A stretch of 38,153 nucleotides of DNA from Gnetum montanum (Eukaryota; Streptophyta; Gnetopsida; Gnetales; Gnetaceae). Shown piece after piece: positions 1-11,841 of the stretch. The notes under the pieces were generated by a model. That model was not told the origin of the DNA and did no database searches. It saw nothing but the letters and a program-made list of their open reading frames with translations. A program made the translations under genes and the position numbers. Within the stretch, counting starts at the first letter, position 1. Each line of letters starts with the position of its first letter. The stretch covers positions 49,292 to 87,444 of the forward strand of contig MNCI01004245.1 of the NCBI GenBank assembly GCA_015680685.1, given 5' to 3'.

Positions 1-1719
1 GCTAGGACTTAGTGCTGTAGTTAGAGTTAGTTTTAGCCTCTCAACCCTTCACCTCTTAGCATAGGAGAAAATCCATAAAAGACCAAAAAAATCATATACC
101 TCGGACTTACTTAACCATACACTATGACAACAACAAGTCTGGGAAGACAATGATTAATTAACCCCAAGTGTTCCTTGCAGCATTTAGGCATTTAGTCTAC
201 GGAGTTCGACCGAATCGCGTGTGCTACGCTCGTTTCGTATGGTTGAGTGTAGGGGTACCTCACCACTCATCAATTTCTAAAATATTTTCGTATTTCTCTT
301 CTACAAATTTCATATTAAAAGTATCTTCATCTATTGAATATAATTTCTTCATAGTTTTAGTCTACAATAAGCTTTGTAGATCATCATCATGCAAAGATAC
401 AATTTCAATCTTCTTGTATGCATGTAGAGTTCTTAGTAGACTATTGTAGAAAAATAACATAATAATGAAAGAGAAACCTTTGGAAACTATCTTAATCTTA
501 AGCATAACTAAGTTGATGATCTTGTTATAAAAGGTTACTAATTTAAAAGTCATAGTTGATATATTTTGGAACTATAACATCAAGAAGAATATCCTTGAGA
601 GATTCAACATTAAATGAATGCTCCTCCATAACATCATAGTTACGATCTATAAAAGCCTCTAGTACATCAAATATTTCTACTATTGTGAAAAAGTAATATA
701 TTTAAACACTCAAATTCTTACTCCTATGATGGTAGATATTACTATATCTAAAAGAAATGTTATGGTAAATGTAGTCATTAAAGTTATTAACAAAATCCTT
801 AAATAAATTATAGTTTTTGACATCAAGATTGATAACAACTAAAGAGAACATAGTATTTGTGTTGTTAAAAATCAACTAAATTCTTTAAAAAATATAAAGG
901 AGACCATTATTATTATATTTTTATAATAAAAAATATAACAAATAATTAATTTCTTCATGGAGGCAGATTCTTTTCTATATTGCCATATCGTAGGATGAAC
1001 GAATTCTAAATTTTGCTTATAACAATAGAAATCCTGCATTTCTTTAATCTATCTTGCCATACTAATCTCATCATCAATATATATTAAGTATTGACGTATC
1101 ATTGATTGAATAGATAGTTGAAGTCTTAGTTCATATTTATAGAACTCACCTTTTCAAACAAGCTAATGAAGATATAATTATTAATAGAATAGGTATAATA
1201 AAAGCATGTTTAAGTATATAATGTTGAAAATGCAAAATGGAAAGGATAAATAATTAGAAACATATATATGTCACAAATATTTTCAATGTTAAGTTCTTTT
1301 GAATGCACTATAAAATAATCCCTATTGACAAAGAAATGAACATGCTTCATTTGATCATACTTCCACTCTAATGTTATCATTCGATTGATAATACATTACC
1401 TTGGCTTATCCTTTACCTTGAGATTCTTAAAATACATCTATCCATTGATATTTCTATTTTATATTATCTAAGAACTTGCAATGGATGGAATAAATTTACA
1501 TTAGATATTTCAAGTTGTTCTCTCTGAAATTCTCATCAGATGATATCATAGGAAAACATTAAAGTATTTCATTTTAGTACACAAAAAATATATCATTCCA
1601 TTTTTTATATAATGTATCATCCATATGAAGGAAATTTTTTCATTCTTATAGAGCCTTAAAAGTTGGCATACTAAAATAATAGAAATAATATGTCATTAGT
1701 TCATTTTAGGAAAAATAGT
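1..1719. other. AT-rich intergenic DNA, no gene seen
   Basis: No protein-like frame, RNA gene or recognisable mobile-element end was found here. The stretch is AT-rich apart from a small CpG-containing patch at about 205-240, which holds the string tacgctcgtt also seen in the CpG-rich array at the right end of the window. That shared 10-mer alone is too short to establish a relationship. Short open frames are consistent with chance in AT-rich DNA. Confidence 0.5.
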
Positions 1720-2316
1720 TGCATGTAGAAATTCAATGAGAATATTTTAGTATATACTTGAAAATAAATTTGAGGCTATCATAGATAGGCTTAAGCTAAT
1801 TTGAAAATCCATCATTTGATAACTCTCTAATATTATTTTCATTCAAGTAGCTTCTGACATGCCTCAACGTCTCTATGTATGATGGATCATACTTTATACC
1901 TTGGAGAAATTTCTGAGAATAAAATATTCTTGTAATAAGAATAATGTGAGTCTCTAATTCCAATATATTTTCATGATGAGCTTTATACAAATTCTTCACT
2001 AATTATTCAACATTGTCTCTATCTAATAGAACTTTAGCAACTTCAATCGAATGTTGTTCATCAAGAATCTAGAAGCGTACATCTTCCTAATTTATTTTAA
2101 ACTCCTTTCTCACAAGATCATATGTCTATGATCCTAATAGCATGGAAATCCGTATCATATTCTCTATTGCTATGTCATTTTTCCACTTATAGCATGTTGG
2201 TGTAAATTTTATCCCACTAGAAACTTTGTAAGCCATTAATATATAGTCATGAATGATTTTGACTAGATATTTTATCATGGAGGCAAGGAGATCCTCAATG
2301 TACTTCATGCTCATTA
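1720..2316 (-). pseudogene. Unidentified protein remnant
   Basis: One minus-strand frame reads like protein for about 180 codons. An upstream segment starts near 2314 (MSMKYIEDLLASMIKYLVK) and a downstream segment spans 1999-1796 (around KNLYKAHHENILELE and GIKYDPSYIETLRHV). Both are in the same frame and are joined by protein-like sequence interrupted by several in-frame stops (TAG, TAA). These look like decayed Gln or similar codons, because the flanking residues stay in frame. The composition is that of a helical soluble protein, and I see no catalytic motif, signal peptide or membrane segment. I do not recognise the family. It could be a fragment of a transposon-encoded protein or a retrocopied host gene. 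Frame persistence argues against chance, but the identity is open. Confidence 0.4.
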
Positions 2317-3295
2317 CTCTTACTCTAAACTTAATAGGAACCTAATTGCATTGGTTTATTTTAATCTAATAACTTATTAAAAGTTTCAAGTGAAAAATTT
2401 CTCTTTGTGTTAATGCAACTTTAATTGCTTTACTTGTAATGCTCATGGCTCTTACTATGGGACTTAGATTTTTTCATCTTGAATAAATCTATTGTGGAGA
2501 AGCCTTCAATAGATACTATAATATGTATAAAAAACTTCTCATATGATGTGTCAACAGGATTTCAATGTATGTATCATAAGGATTCTTCATATGATTAAAC
2601 ATATATAGAATCACATAGGATATCTATGTTAGTCTCCTTTGTTAGAAGAATCTTTTAATATAGGAGATAATATTAGCCTCTAAATGATTCATCTCTATCT
2701 TGTCCATTTCATATTTTCTTCTTATAGAATTTAATTTCATTCTTTCCATGCCAATAGCTCCTAAATGGAATCTTCCTCCAATGTAGTATTGTCTTTGTTA
2801 GAGAGATTAGTCTCTCTGCCTAAACATATATGGTATTATTATCCTTCATGGAGGTACCCACAACAATACATTGATCTTCATATGAATTTGAATCCATCAC
2901 TACAATGAAAACATGAACATCCTCATGTCTCTCTTCAGGCTTCAAAAGTGACATATACTAGGATTTTGTAGGAATCATCTAAGTATTGACATTATGAACA
3001 ATCTTTCTGATGTGATCTTGAGAAATTAACGATAGAATTTTTAGAAATGTATTATAATTCTAATTAAGCTTTGAATGATAAATAAAACATACTAAGATTA
3101 ATGCAAGAAAACATGCATGGATGTGTAACTTATGAATTTGAAGTCATTGTAAAAATAGCATGCTATTTTATAGAAATTTAGCATGACAACAAATTATGTC
3201 AACATTTTTGAATGTGAAACCTAAGTAATCATGTGTGATAGATCACTTATTTTATTTCCTATGGATTCACATGCTTAGATGAGAGTCATGAATAT
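2317..3295. other. AT-rich stretch, no gene seen
   Basis: The minus strand upstream of the 1720-2316 remnant has scattered protein-like runs, but I could not connect them into a convincing frame. No RNA gene, LTR end or tandem repeat was recognised. Confidence 0.4.
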
Positions 3296-3960
3296 CTGAT
3301 AGTTTAGAGGTTGCTTGCCTAAACATCTTGTCCACCTTAGGATACTAATTTATTCATTATTCTATTTGTTGTAATTCAAGGTAATATAGAATTACATAAA
3401 TTGAAACCTACATGGACATGCAACCTATTGAATCTATTATGGTAGAAAACATGCTATATTTGCTAGGTAGTAACATTCTTATTTGAAATACACATAGTAG
3501 TCCTAAATACATGATAGCATGGGATGATAGAAACTCATAGTTTAGAGGTTTCTCACATAAGCATCTTGTCTACTTGTGGATACTAACTTATTTGTTAGTC
3601 TATTTTTTGTAACTAAAGAAAATATAATATCTTAGAAATTATAACCTACATGGATGTGAAACCTAATAAAACTTGTGCAACAAATTATATGCTTTGTTTC
3701 TTGTGGAGTAATATGTTTAGTCAAAATAAATATATTAGTACTCAATACATGATAGAAAGGGATGATCAAAAACATAGTTTCAATGATGCTTGCCCAATCA
3801 TTCTATCTACCTTATGTCACTAATTTATTTGTTTTTCTATTTATTATAATTGAACATGATAGAATATCTTAGAAATTATAACCTACATAGACATGCAACC
3901 TAAATTGTATGCAATGAAGATACATTATGCATATTTCTAGTTAATTTTGGAGTATATGAA
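3296..3960. repeat. Tandem repeat, period about 238 bp, about 2.7 copies
   Basis: Copies begin near 3300, 3539 and 3776. Each opens with a variant of agtttagaggttgcttgcc, followed by a conserved 'taacttatttgtt' type segment, an 'aacctacatggacatg' type segment and a 'catgatagcatgggatgat' type tail. The spacings are 239 and 237 bp. The copies have diverged by substitutions and small indels, so the duplication is old. It contains no coding signal. Confidence 0.6.
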
Positions 3961-4754
3961 CATATTGAATGCGCAAATTACACACATGGAAATCTACAAT
4001 GCATAATCGTAGATTTATGAACATGTTATAACATGCAATATTGGGCAACCTAGGAATCTATCATGAATAATGGAATCTATCAATAATCTATGACATAGAA
4101 ATATATGCACCAACTTAACATAAGAAGATATGTATATCTTGAAACATGCATGATTAAACAACCTATAAGAAATCCTATCTAAGTATATACTACCCTATGA
4201 CTATGTATAGGTAGATCAGTTGATGAAATATAAAATTTACATGAAATTTTAGAAAACTATATAAATAATATAGGAACATTGTTGAACATGCTTTGTATGT
4301 ATTTGTAGTTTTATGAACATGCTGTAACATACATTATCTAGTAACCTAGGATTTAAGGCATGTATAGATGCATTAGGAAATCTATATAGATGCATGTTGT
4401 AACTTGTATGATTAATGTATGATTATTAGAAACATAAATAAATGAAATAAAAGAACAAATTGTATTATCAAAAAACATGAATGACCACGTATAAATTTTC
4501 TATTATGAGTCAAACGTGGATTGACTAGTGATATACAACAAAATGAAGAGGTTGCTCATTTGAACATGTTTTGATGGATCTCCTTTGATAATAAATATAA
4601 AAGGATAGATGCTAGGGCATGGTGTCTACATGATTGTGTAATAATTTCAATAAAATGTATGGTATGCTCAATTGATCTTGTTTCATATAGCTAGGATGAT
4701 TATAATATTGGGAAAAAAAATTATTCTCGATGGCACATTGTATAGATTTCTTAC

Positions 4755-4985
4755 CTAAGAAACCCATATTATTTTCTCTATTTTAAGCACTTCTATTTCT
4801 CACCCATATTTATTGCTCATCCATGATCTCTAGGCTTCTCACTTATGCAACCCATATTCTTTGCTCTATTTTAAGTTATTTCATTTCTCACCCATATTCA
4901 TTAATCATCCATATTTATTACTTACTCATGATCTCTAGGTTGCTTACCTAAGTAATCCATATTCTTTCCTTCATTGGTAATTTCA
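4755..4985. repeat. Short tandem repeat, units of 88-105 bp, three copies
   Basis: Three units share the order aacccatatt / ctctattttaag / tttctcacccatatt / catgatctctagg. The aacccatatt anchor occurs at 4761, 4849 and 4954. Unit lengths differ because the second copy carries an extra 'cattaatcatccatattt' type insertion. This is old, diverged non-coding tandem duplication. Confidence 0.5.
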
Positions 4986-5464
4986 TATAGTTAAGTTTGA
5001 AGGTTTTCCACTTAAGTAACTATACTTCAAGACCTTGATTTTTGAAATTCCTAGGTCAATTGATACTAATAAGTGATAAGGCTATATGATTAGGAAATAT
5101 TATATGATTAGGATACTCAACCAAGCATCCCATTTAAATTCCTAAATTATATTACTAATGCTTGAAGACCTATAATTATTTAGGATTTAATCTTTCTACT
5201 ATGGAAATTTTCACTTCATAATGTATAATTTGAAGGTTGCTAGTCTAAGTAACCTTTCTTTGAAACCTTAATTTTCGAGAGACCATGTCTAATTTATAGG
5301 AAAATTTATGTAATAACTATGGTAAAAGTAGTAAATAATTTAGGAATTTTTATATTATAAAGGAGAAATATTAGTGTGAATAATAAATTTGGATAGTTTT
5401 TGATAGCTTCAAAATTTATAGGCATATGTTATCTGATGGTTTATCTATTGGTGAATACATTCCA

Positions 5465-5735
5465 ATGAGAGAGAATAAAGCACAAAAAATTAACATATGC
5501 AAGGTCATAGATCAACAACTACTAAATATGCTTGGATGAGAGAGAATAAGAAATAAAAAATGAACATAATCTAGTTTAGATATCAACTGTTACTAAATAT
5601 GTTTAGTGAAGAAAGAATAAGACATAAAAAATAACATATGCAAGGTAATAGATCAACTACTTCTAAATATGTTGGGATGAGAAAAAATATGGTAAAAAAA
5701 TGAAAATAAGATAGTTTAGATATCAAATAATTGAA
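5465..5735. repeat. Tandem repeat, period 70-71 bp, four copies with two-unit periodicity
   Basis: Units start at 5465, 5536, 5606 and 5677 with atgagagagaataa or a close variant. Units 1 and 3 share the segment taacatatgcaaggt, whereas units 2 and 4 share tagtttagatatcaa. The array therefore has a higher-order period of about 141 bp, meaning a dimer was itself duplicated. It is non-coding. Confidence 0.6.
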
Positions 5736-5739
5736 TATC

Positions 5740-7500
5740 TAATTCAATTTGTAATAATTTACTAAATTATGATGATTGTAAGATTAAGAGATCAAATTCC
5801 TATCTAGCTTATTTATACTATAGTTTTACAACACTTTTAGCATGCCTAGGCATAGTGTTAACATCATAACACTATAAGTAAAACATAAAACATGATGTGA
5901 GACATCCAATATAAAGAAACAGAAAGCAATAAACTATTATAGGTCCAACATGAATGATTTGCTACAATATACTAAACATGAAAACTAAGCTTACATAGAA
6001 AAAACTAAAATCATCCATAATCATTGACTAGCAAGCAACTAATAGGATTTTCAAGTAACAAAAAGTAGCATAGATATAGATGCAATAATTTTTCAATTAT
6101 TTAATAGCTTCCAATAATTTCAAAAGTACATATTAAACATTTGTAGATTAAATACCTAAACCTCATTAGTATGCACAAAAATTATCAACATTATTGTACT
6201 ACCATAATTACTAAACAAGAATTCCAAAAAATCATAAATTAAATAAGAAAACGATTGGTCATTTAATGATAAATATGAATTTCATAAAGAACAAAAATTT
6301 TATAAATTTGTATAGTTTGAGTTCATTAAACATAGAATAATAATTTATTTGGTACTCATAAACAACCAACATTTGAGTGAGTAGAGCAGAAAAGAAATAC
6401 CAAATGAAGTTAGTTAAGAAATTTTTGCATATTGAAATGCCCCTAGAATATGCTCAATTTTCTACTACTTACAATAAAAATAGTTGATATATTCTATCTT
6501 CATAATGCTCATTATTTTAACTTCTAGTTTCAAATTGGAGATGGTGTGATCCCATTCTTACTATGCTAATTATTGCTTATGGATATTGAAATTGTTACAT
6601 GTAGATAATTTGTTTCATAATGATTCCTCTCATAAATATTTTTCAATGAAAATTAAATTATGTTTCTATAATTTATGTCTCATTTTGACATCTCTCTAAA
6701 CTTTTGTATAATAAGTTACCAAGCTTATTTTGAATTTAATATTACATTAGTATTGTCAATATCCTATTTTTGTAGCCATAATGATTATTCATGGAACCAC
6801 CCATGTTTTTGAGATTTTCATATGTTCTCTCCAAATATCTTATTAATATTTTAGTATTTTTATTGTTCAATAAGAGTGTTAAAAATTTATACATTGATTT
6901 ACCTTATAGTGGAAAAAAATTATCTTTTAATAAAAATATTATATATGAAATTCGAGTTTTCACCTTGTATTCATTCAATTAGAATTATTTATTGTATTTT
7001 CTAAATCATAAAAGGACTAAGATACTGACAAAAGTAATACAATAAATTTTTATACAATAATCAGTCATACAAAAGGATGAATTCTACTAAAAAATTTCAA
7101 TAAGAATTAAAAATTTAGGATTTCCTAATCAATCATACAAATTCATGCTTTTGTATGGTTGATTATTATCTAAAAATTTACCTTCCTTGATTCTAATCAA
7201 CATGACTAATTACATTGTTACAAATTAACTTTTCTTTCTTAAATCTAATCAAAGGTTGGATAATAATAGTAGTGAGGAATCCTACCTTTGATGCCCTAAT
7301 TCTAACATTTTATATGGAGACTTAATAATAAAAAGTAGCTTGCATGGAGTTAGAAATCAAAATTCCAAATTAGGGTGTAGGGCATTTATCATAATTTATC
7401 ATGTAAATGGTAGAATTAACATCTATAATAAGTTTAAGAGAAAGCCCTAATTCTAAAGCTCTAATTCTTATATGCATTATCAAAAAAATAGTAAGGAATA
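5740..7500. other. AT-rich stretch, no gene seen
   Basis: The sequence is very AT-rich with only chance-length frames. The 6791-6982 frame is dominated by residues expected from AT-rich codons and has no support from neighbouring sequence. No transposon ends were recognised. Confidence 0.45.
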
Positions 7501-7528
7501 ATAAAAAACGTATCATGTTGAGGATGGA

Positions 7529-7620
7529 AATTAGTGGAGTTGGTGGTAGTGGTGGAAAAACTAGTGGAGTCAGTAGTAGTAATGAAAACAATTAGTGGAG
7601 TCAAGAGTAGTAATGGGGAA
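7529..7620. repeat. Minisatellite-like G-rich repeat, about 30 bp x 3
   Basis: Three consecutive units begin with attagtggagt or actagtggagt at about 7530, 7560 and 7591. They continue with purine-rich ggtggtagtggt or agtagtagtaat variants. The plus strand is strikingly G-rich and T/C-poor compared with the surrounding AT-rich DNA. The overlapping open frames on both strands here follow from the repeat composition and I do not count them as genes. Confidence 0.5.
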
Positions 7621-8214
7621 TTTAAGCTAGTAGTAAAGGTGATGAGAGAAATGGCCAATAGAAGTAAGACATATAATTATTGTGTCAACAATGAAACTCC
7701 CTCTTCTCTTCTCTATCTTTGCAAAAATAAAAAATAAAAAGTGTAGGAAATCAAGAAGAAAAAAACATCGATGTAGAGAATACATTGTATGGGCAAAGAG
7801 AAGTCATGGAATCTCCGTTGTGCTATGTCAGCATGAAAGCCCATAAGAAACTATGTTAAGATATAAAATTTAGTGATATAAGGAACCCATAAAGAAACTA
7901 CATTGTAAATTCAAGGTTTTAAAAAATATTCAAATATATTAGATATGCTATGTCTACACCCTCATACATTTGCAAGATCCATTGTCCTTATATTTGTTCA
8001 TCCTCATCATGGAGTCATCTCAATAATTCTTATATGAGGAAGGATTTAAGGGTCTTTACATTATATTCAATTTCTAGATGTGGATTATACTAGGAAAAGA
8101 CTAAGATGATGATGATGAGGTTAATTGATCAAAATCCAAAATTTAATTCATTAATATTACAAGGCTTGAAATTTCTAATTACTTGCAAATAATTAATGGC
8201 ACAAAAGAGGATAT
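7621..8214. other. Intergenic stretch, nothing recognised
   Basis: No gene, RNA or repeat was recognised. The last five bases before the LTR (gatat, 8210-8214) would be one half of a target-site duplication, but the other half cannot be checked because the element's opposite LTR is missing. Confidence 0.4.
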
Positions 8215-8707
8215 TGTGACATCCCATTCTCGAATGTCATAAAAAAACATGATCATTCATCATTTAATTCATCGTATTCATCGCATTCATAAGTAATATA
8301 ACAAAAATATAATAAAATAATTTGATTAATAAATGAACAATGGTAAATAAAAAAATAATGAATTTTATTAATAAGATTGGCTTATTGTAACACCCATTGG
8401 CTACCTTCTCATGCCAATTAGGCCTTAAAGGTAATTCGGCACTACCACCAAGGTTAGACTATCTAGCCAAAGGTATGATGAGTTCCTTCTTATCTCATTT
8501 CATCTAGATCCTTTCACTTGCCATTCCAAGCTTCGCAACTCCATGCTAGCACAACCTCTAAACCCAACCTTAAATGGCATAGGTCAAACCCTTTTCTAAG
8601 GGATACATGAATAATTGTAACTTCTCATAATGAGGTGCCCCCTCATTTAAAAGTTAATTATATTGTTACAATTTTTTTCCATCCTTAACATAGAATGGGA
8701 TGTTACA
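8215..8707 (-). repeat. 3' LTR of the chromovirus
   Basis: On the minus strand the LTR opens with TGTAACATCCCATTC next to the polypurine tract and closes with GAATGGGATGTCACA, giving the expected TG...CA ends and an inverted terminal match. Its final part resembles the end of the 604-bp LTRs at 17401 and 22384 (atgacatt...gggatgtcaca). A central block (gaggttgtgctagcatgga) is also shared with them, so the two LTR families are related. An internal ...GGGTGTTACA at about 8391 is an alternative end giving 317 bp, but the similarity to the other family's end supports the longer version. Confidence 0.8.
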
Positions 8708-8732
8708 ATCTACATCCCCTCCCCCTTTAAGC
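8708..8732 (-). other. Polypurine tract of the chromovirus
   Basis: The minus strand reads aaagggggaggggatgtaga immediately before the LTR start. A purine run abutting the 3' LTR is the plus-strand primer site of LTR retroelements, and its position fixes the LTR boundary. Confidence 0.8.
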
Positions 8733-8895
8733 ATCCAACCTATCCTTGAATGCTTCATATATGTCCAATAACATAGCAACTACTTCATCGTTATGCTCCT
8801 TATCTTTAGCTTCTTTATTATCCTCATCATCTATACAAACAAAAGACTAGCAATTATAAAATATAATTTATTACATCAATAATAAATATTATTTA

Positions 8896-9240
8896 TCATT
8901 CAATATCACGATGATCAAAAATTTGGAGGTAAGTGTTAAGAATAAACTCCCTATTCTCCCAAGTTTGTTTATCATAATTTGACCATTGAACAAGAACTTC
9001 ACTGATAGTTTCTTTTTCATAACTTCTTGGTTTGATGGTTCTTAATTGCAATAGGTTTAACTTCAAAGTTGGCATTGGATCTCAATGGTAAAGTATTCCA
9101 ATCTAGCACATATGGCCCATCATTTGAATGAAATTTCTTTAATAAACTTACATGGAAAATTGAGTGAATTCTTAAAGTTGTTGGAAGATTTAACCGATAT
9201 GCCACTTCACTAGTTGTTTTAGAAATTTCAAAGGGTCCAC
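8896..9240 (-). pseudogene. Pol C-terminus with chromodomain
   Basis: The minus strand reads through the integrase tail (AYRLNLPTTLRIHSIFHVSL, coded around 9205-9145), a linker ending near VKPIAIKNHQ, and then, after a stop and a frame change, TISEVLVQWSNYDKQTWEN and a terminal helix ending at a stop at 8896-8898. The VLVQW...TWE pattern is the core of the chromodomain found at the end of chromoviral integrases, where it is thought to guide insertion to particular chromatin. Only the order VLVQW, TWE and helix is visible. Several stops and at least one frameshift break it. The gene ends here, about 165 bp before the polypurine tract. Confidence 0.8.
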
Positions 9241-10175
9241 AATATCAGGATGCTAATTGTGTATATCTTCCAAGTTTAAGAGAACTTATAGTGTGTTTTA
9301 CTCTTAGTATTACTTGATCTCCCACTTGGAATTCTTCCTTAAGTCAATGTTGATTTGCATAACCCTTATATTTATCTTGGGTAGCTTGTAAATTTTTTTT
9401 AACTCTTGGAACAATATTTTCCATTATCTTCATTTCTTCCTCCTTCCATTCTACTCTTAAGGTTGGATCTACCCAAGTTAGTGGTGTGTGATAGTTACGT
9501 CCATATACTACTTTGAATGGTATTTGATTTATAAAACCTTGATAATTGTTATTCTAGGTAAATTTTTCCAAGTGCATGTAATTCTCCTATGTTTTTGGTT
9601 TACTCTGAACATAGCTTTGTAGAATATCTTCTAATATTCTATTCACACATTTAGTTTTCCCATCTATCTTTGGGTGATAATCCATACTAAATTTTAATTG
9701 GGTTTTAAGTTCTTTGAAGAAACTTTTCTAGAATTCAGATATGAACTTGGGATCTCAATCTAAGATGATAGATTTTGGACATCCATGTAACTAAAATACG
9801 TATTGTACAAATTTGTGGACTGCTTCTTTGGCTATGTTTGTAGATTTCAAGGTTATAAAATGTGCCATTTTTGATAAACCATCAACCACTATCAAGAATA
9901 AGTCATTTCCTTTATAGGGTTTTTGCAATTCCACAATGAAATCCATGGTAATGTCTTTCCATTTCGAGGTTGGGACTTCCAAATGTTGTAGTAACCCACT
10001 AGATTTCTATTGTTCAACTTTTATTCTTTGGCATGTTGGACAATTTTTCATGTATGAGGATACATCATTCTTCATTCTAGGCTAGAAATAAGATTTGTGT
10101 ATCATCATATAAGTCTTAATATAACCTGGGTGTCCTACATATGGTACTTCATGTGCTTCATACAACAACCTTAAT
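9241..10175 (-). pseudogene. Retroelement integrase remnant
   Basis: An N-terminal zinc-binding region is visible on the minus strand (HEVPYVGHPGY, then CPTC about 30 residues later), so the H-H-C-C set appears preserved. The core follows with TMDF (first catalytic Asp, around 9940), then a segment resembling the second Asp motif but with a stop in it (ILD, stop, DPKF, about 9745), and HPKIDGKTKCVN near 9665, where the family normally has Glu in place of the second Lys. The third catalytic residue is therefore lost by a change that looks like GAA to AAA. Further stops occupy expected Trp and Arg positions, for example the TAG at 9728-9730 in the plus-strand string tctagaa. It once inserted element cDNA into chromosomes and is now inactive. 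Confidence 0.85.
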
Positions 10176-11640
10176 CTTCAGTTTCCTTCTAGTATGCATA
10201 TTCTTTGTCCTTTTATCAATAAACGATTAGAGGCAAGTTGATATCAAGGGTTAGAGGAAATATTAGTTAAAATATTTTTAATATAAGGATATTCTTTTAT
10301 CTATTCCTTAATTTCTTCTTCCTTAAGGGTTGTTACCACACCTATCATCAAGTTCCACATTTGACTAAGGGCATCAGATACTACATTTTTTTCTAGGAAC
10401 GTATTTGATTTCAAAATCATGTTCAGCCAATAATTCTACCCATTGTCATTGTTGGGTATTCAAAATAGGTTGTCTCTACAAATATTCTAAACTTTTAAGA
10501 TGTGTTTTTAGTACAAACCTTTTTTCACAAAGATAATGTCTCCAAACTTTCAAAGCATGAACAATTGCTAGTAATTCTAAATCATGGGTTGAGTAATTTA
10601 CCTCAATTCCTCATAATTTACAAGATTCATAACATACCACTTTATCATCTTGTGATAAAAACTACTCCAATTCCTATTCCACAGGAATCCATGGATACTT
10701 AAAATAGTAATTCCTCATTTAGAATTATTAGAATAGGTGTTGTTGTGAGTAGCATTTTTAATCGGAGGAAAGCTTCCCTGCATTTTTCATGAAACTTAAA
10801 CACACACTTTTCCTACAAAAGATCAGTCAATGGGACTAGAAAATTATAATAATCTTTAATAAAACATTAATAAAAACAAGCTAAACCCAAGAAATTGCAA
10901 NATTTAATAAAACATTAATAAAAACAAGCTAAACCCAAGAAATTGCAAATTGCTAAAGCATCTTTTAGTTCAAGTCAATCTTGAAATGCACTAACTTTTG
11001 CTAGATCTACTTCTAATGCTTTCTTGGAAACTATATGGCCCAAGTAAGAGACTCCTTTAAAGAGTTCACATTTACTTAATTTACCTTTTAACTAATGCTC
11101 TTTAAGAATTTGCATTGTAATTTTCAAATGTTTAACATGTTCTTCTCTTGACTTAGAAGAAACAAGTATATCATCCATAAAATAACAAATTGATCAAGAT
11201 ATTAATGGAAAATATTATTCATTAATGCCATGAATGTTGTAGGTGCATTAGTTAATCCAAATGACATCACAAAAAATTCATATAATCCATACCTTGTTTG
11301 GAAAGAAGTTTTCTCAATATCTTTCTCCTTAATCCTTATTTGATAATAACATGATTTTAAATCAATAGTGAAAAATAACATTCACCTATAAGTTGATCAA
11401 AAAAATCATCAATTATAGGAAAAGGATAATTACTTTTAATCATTACTTTATTCAATGCCCTATAATTGATGCATAATCTTAACATACCATCATTCTTCTT
11501 AATGAATAAGACTAGTGTACCCCAAGGTGATATGCTAGGTCAAATTTTCCCTTCTTTCAAAAGTTGATCTAATTGTACTTTCAATTCTCTTAATTTAAAA
11601 GTATAAAATCTATAAGGGGCTTTTGAAACAAGTTGTGTAC
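10176..11640 (-). pseudogene. Reverse transcriptase and RNase H remnant
   Basis: The minus strand shows the reverse transcriptase motifs in order: [15 protein letters not shown] and [10 protein letters not shown] (about 11530-11450, Asn where the family usually has Asp), FDQL, then FMDDILVSSKSREEH with the catalytic Asp pair coded at 11170-11175, LSKCELF and YLGHIVS. The fingers-to-palm part is interrupted by stops, and a frame change lies just before MDD. The connection domain (FLGLAC..., PLTDLL) is split by the 46-bp duplication around the N at 10901. The RNase H start is seen as SMDSCGIGIGVVF near 10690, again with stops after it. The enzyme would have copied element RNA into DNA. It is clearly non-functional. 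Confidence 0.88.
10855..10948. repeat. Exact 46-bp duplication flanking a single N (probable assembly join)
   Basis: The block starting tttaataaaacattaat occurs at 10855-10900 and again at 10903-10948, separated only by the N at 10901 and one base. With one copy removed, the minus-strand reverse transcriptase connection region reads on in frame from FLGLAC towards NFLVPLTDL. This is what two overlapping contig ends joined without merging would look like, so I treat it as an artefact and not as biology. Confidence 0.8.
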
Positions 11641-11841
11641 CAGGAAAAAGATCACTAGCATGCTCATAGTTCTATTTAGAGGCAGTTCTCTAGTTTCACC
11701 AGATATTGAATCTTTCTACTCCTCAAGTTCTTTTGGAATCTCAATACTTGAAGATTTTTTAGGTTGGGTTACTTTGACAACCAACATCATGGCACCCTTT
11801 TTGACTAATCTTTTGGCTTGCTTAATGGTTATCATGTGAAT

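Noticed and set aside
7370-7737. Four overlapping open frames on both strands, some Gly/Ser- or Thr-rich
   Set aside because: They are explained by the G-rich 30-bp repeat. Codon use follows the repeat and not a protein.
8391-8707. A shorter 317-bp LTR ending at the internal GGGTGTTACA
   Set aside because: The longer version ends in a terminus that resembles the end of the related 604-bp LTR, so 8215 is the better boundary. The 317-bp reading is kept only as an alternative.
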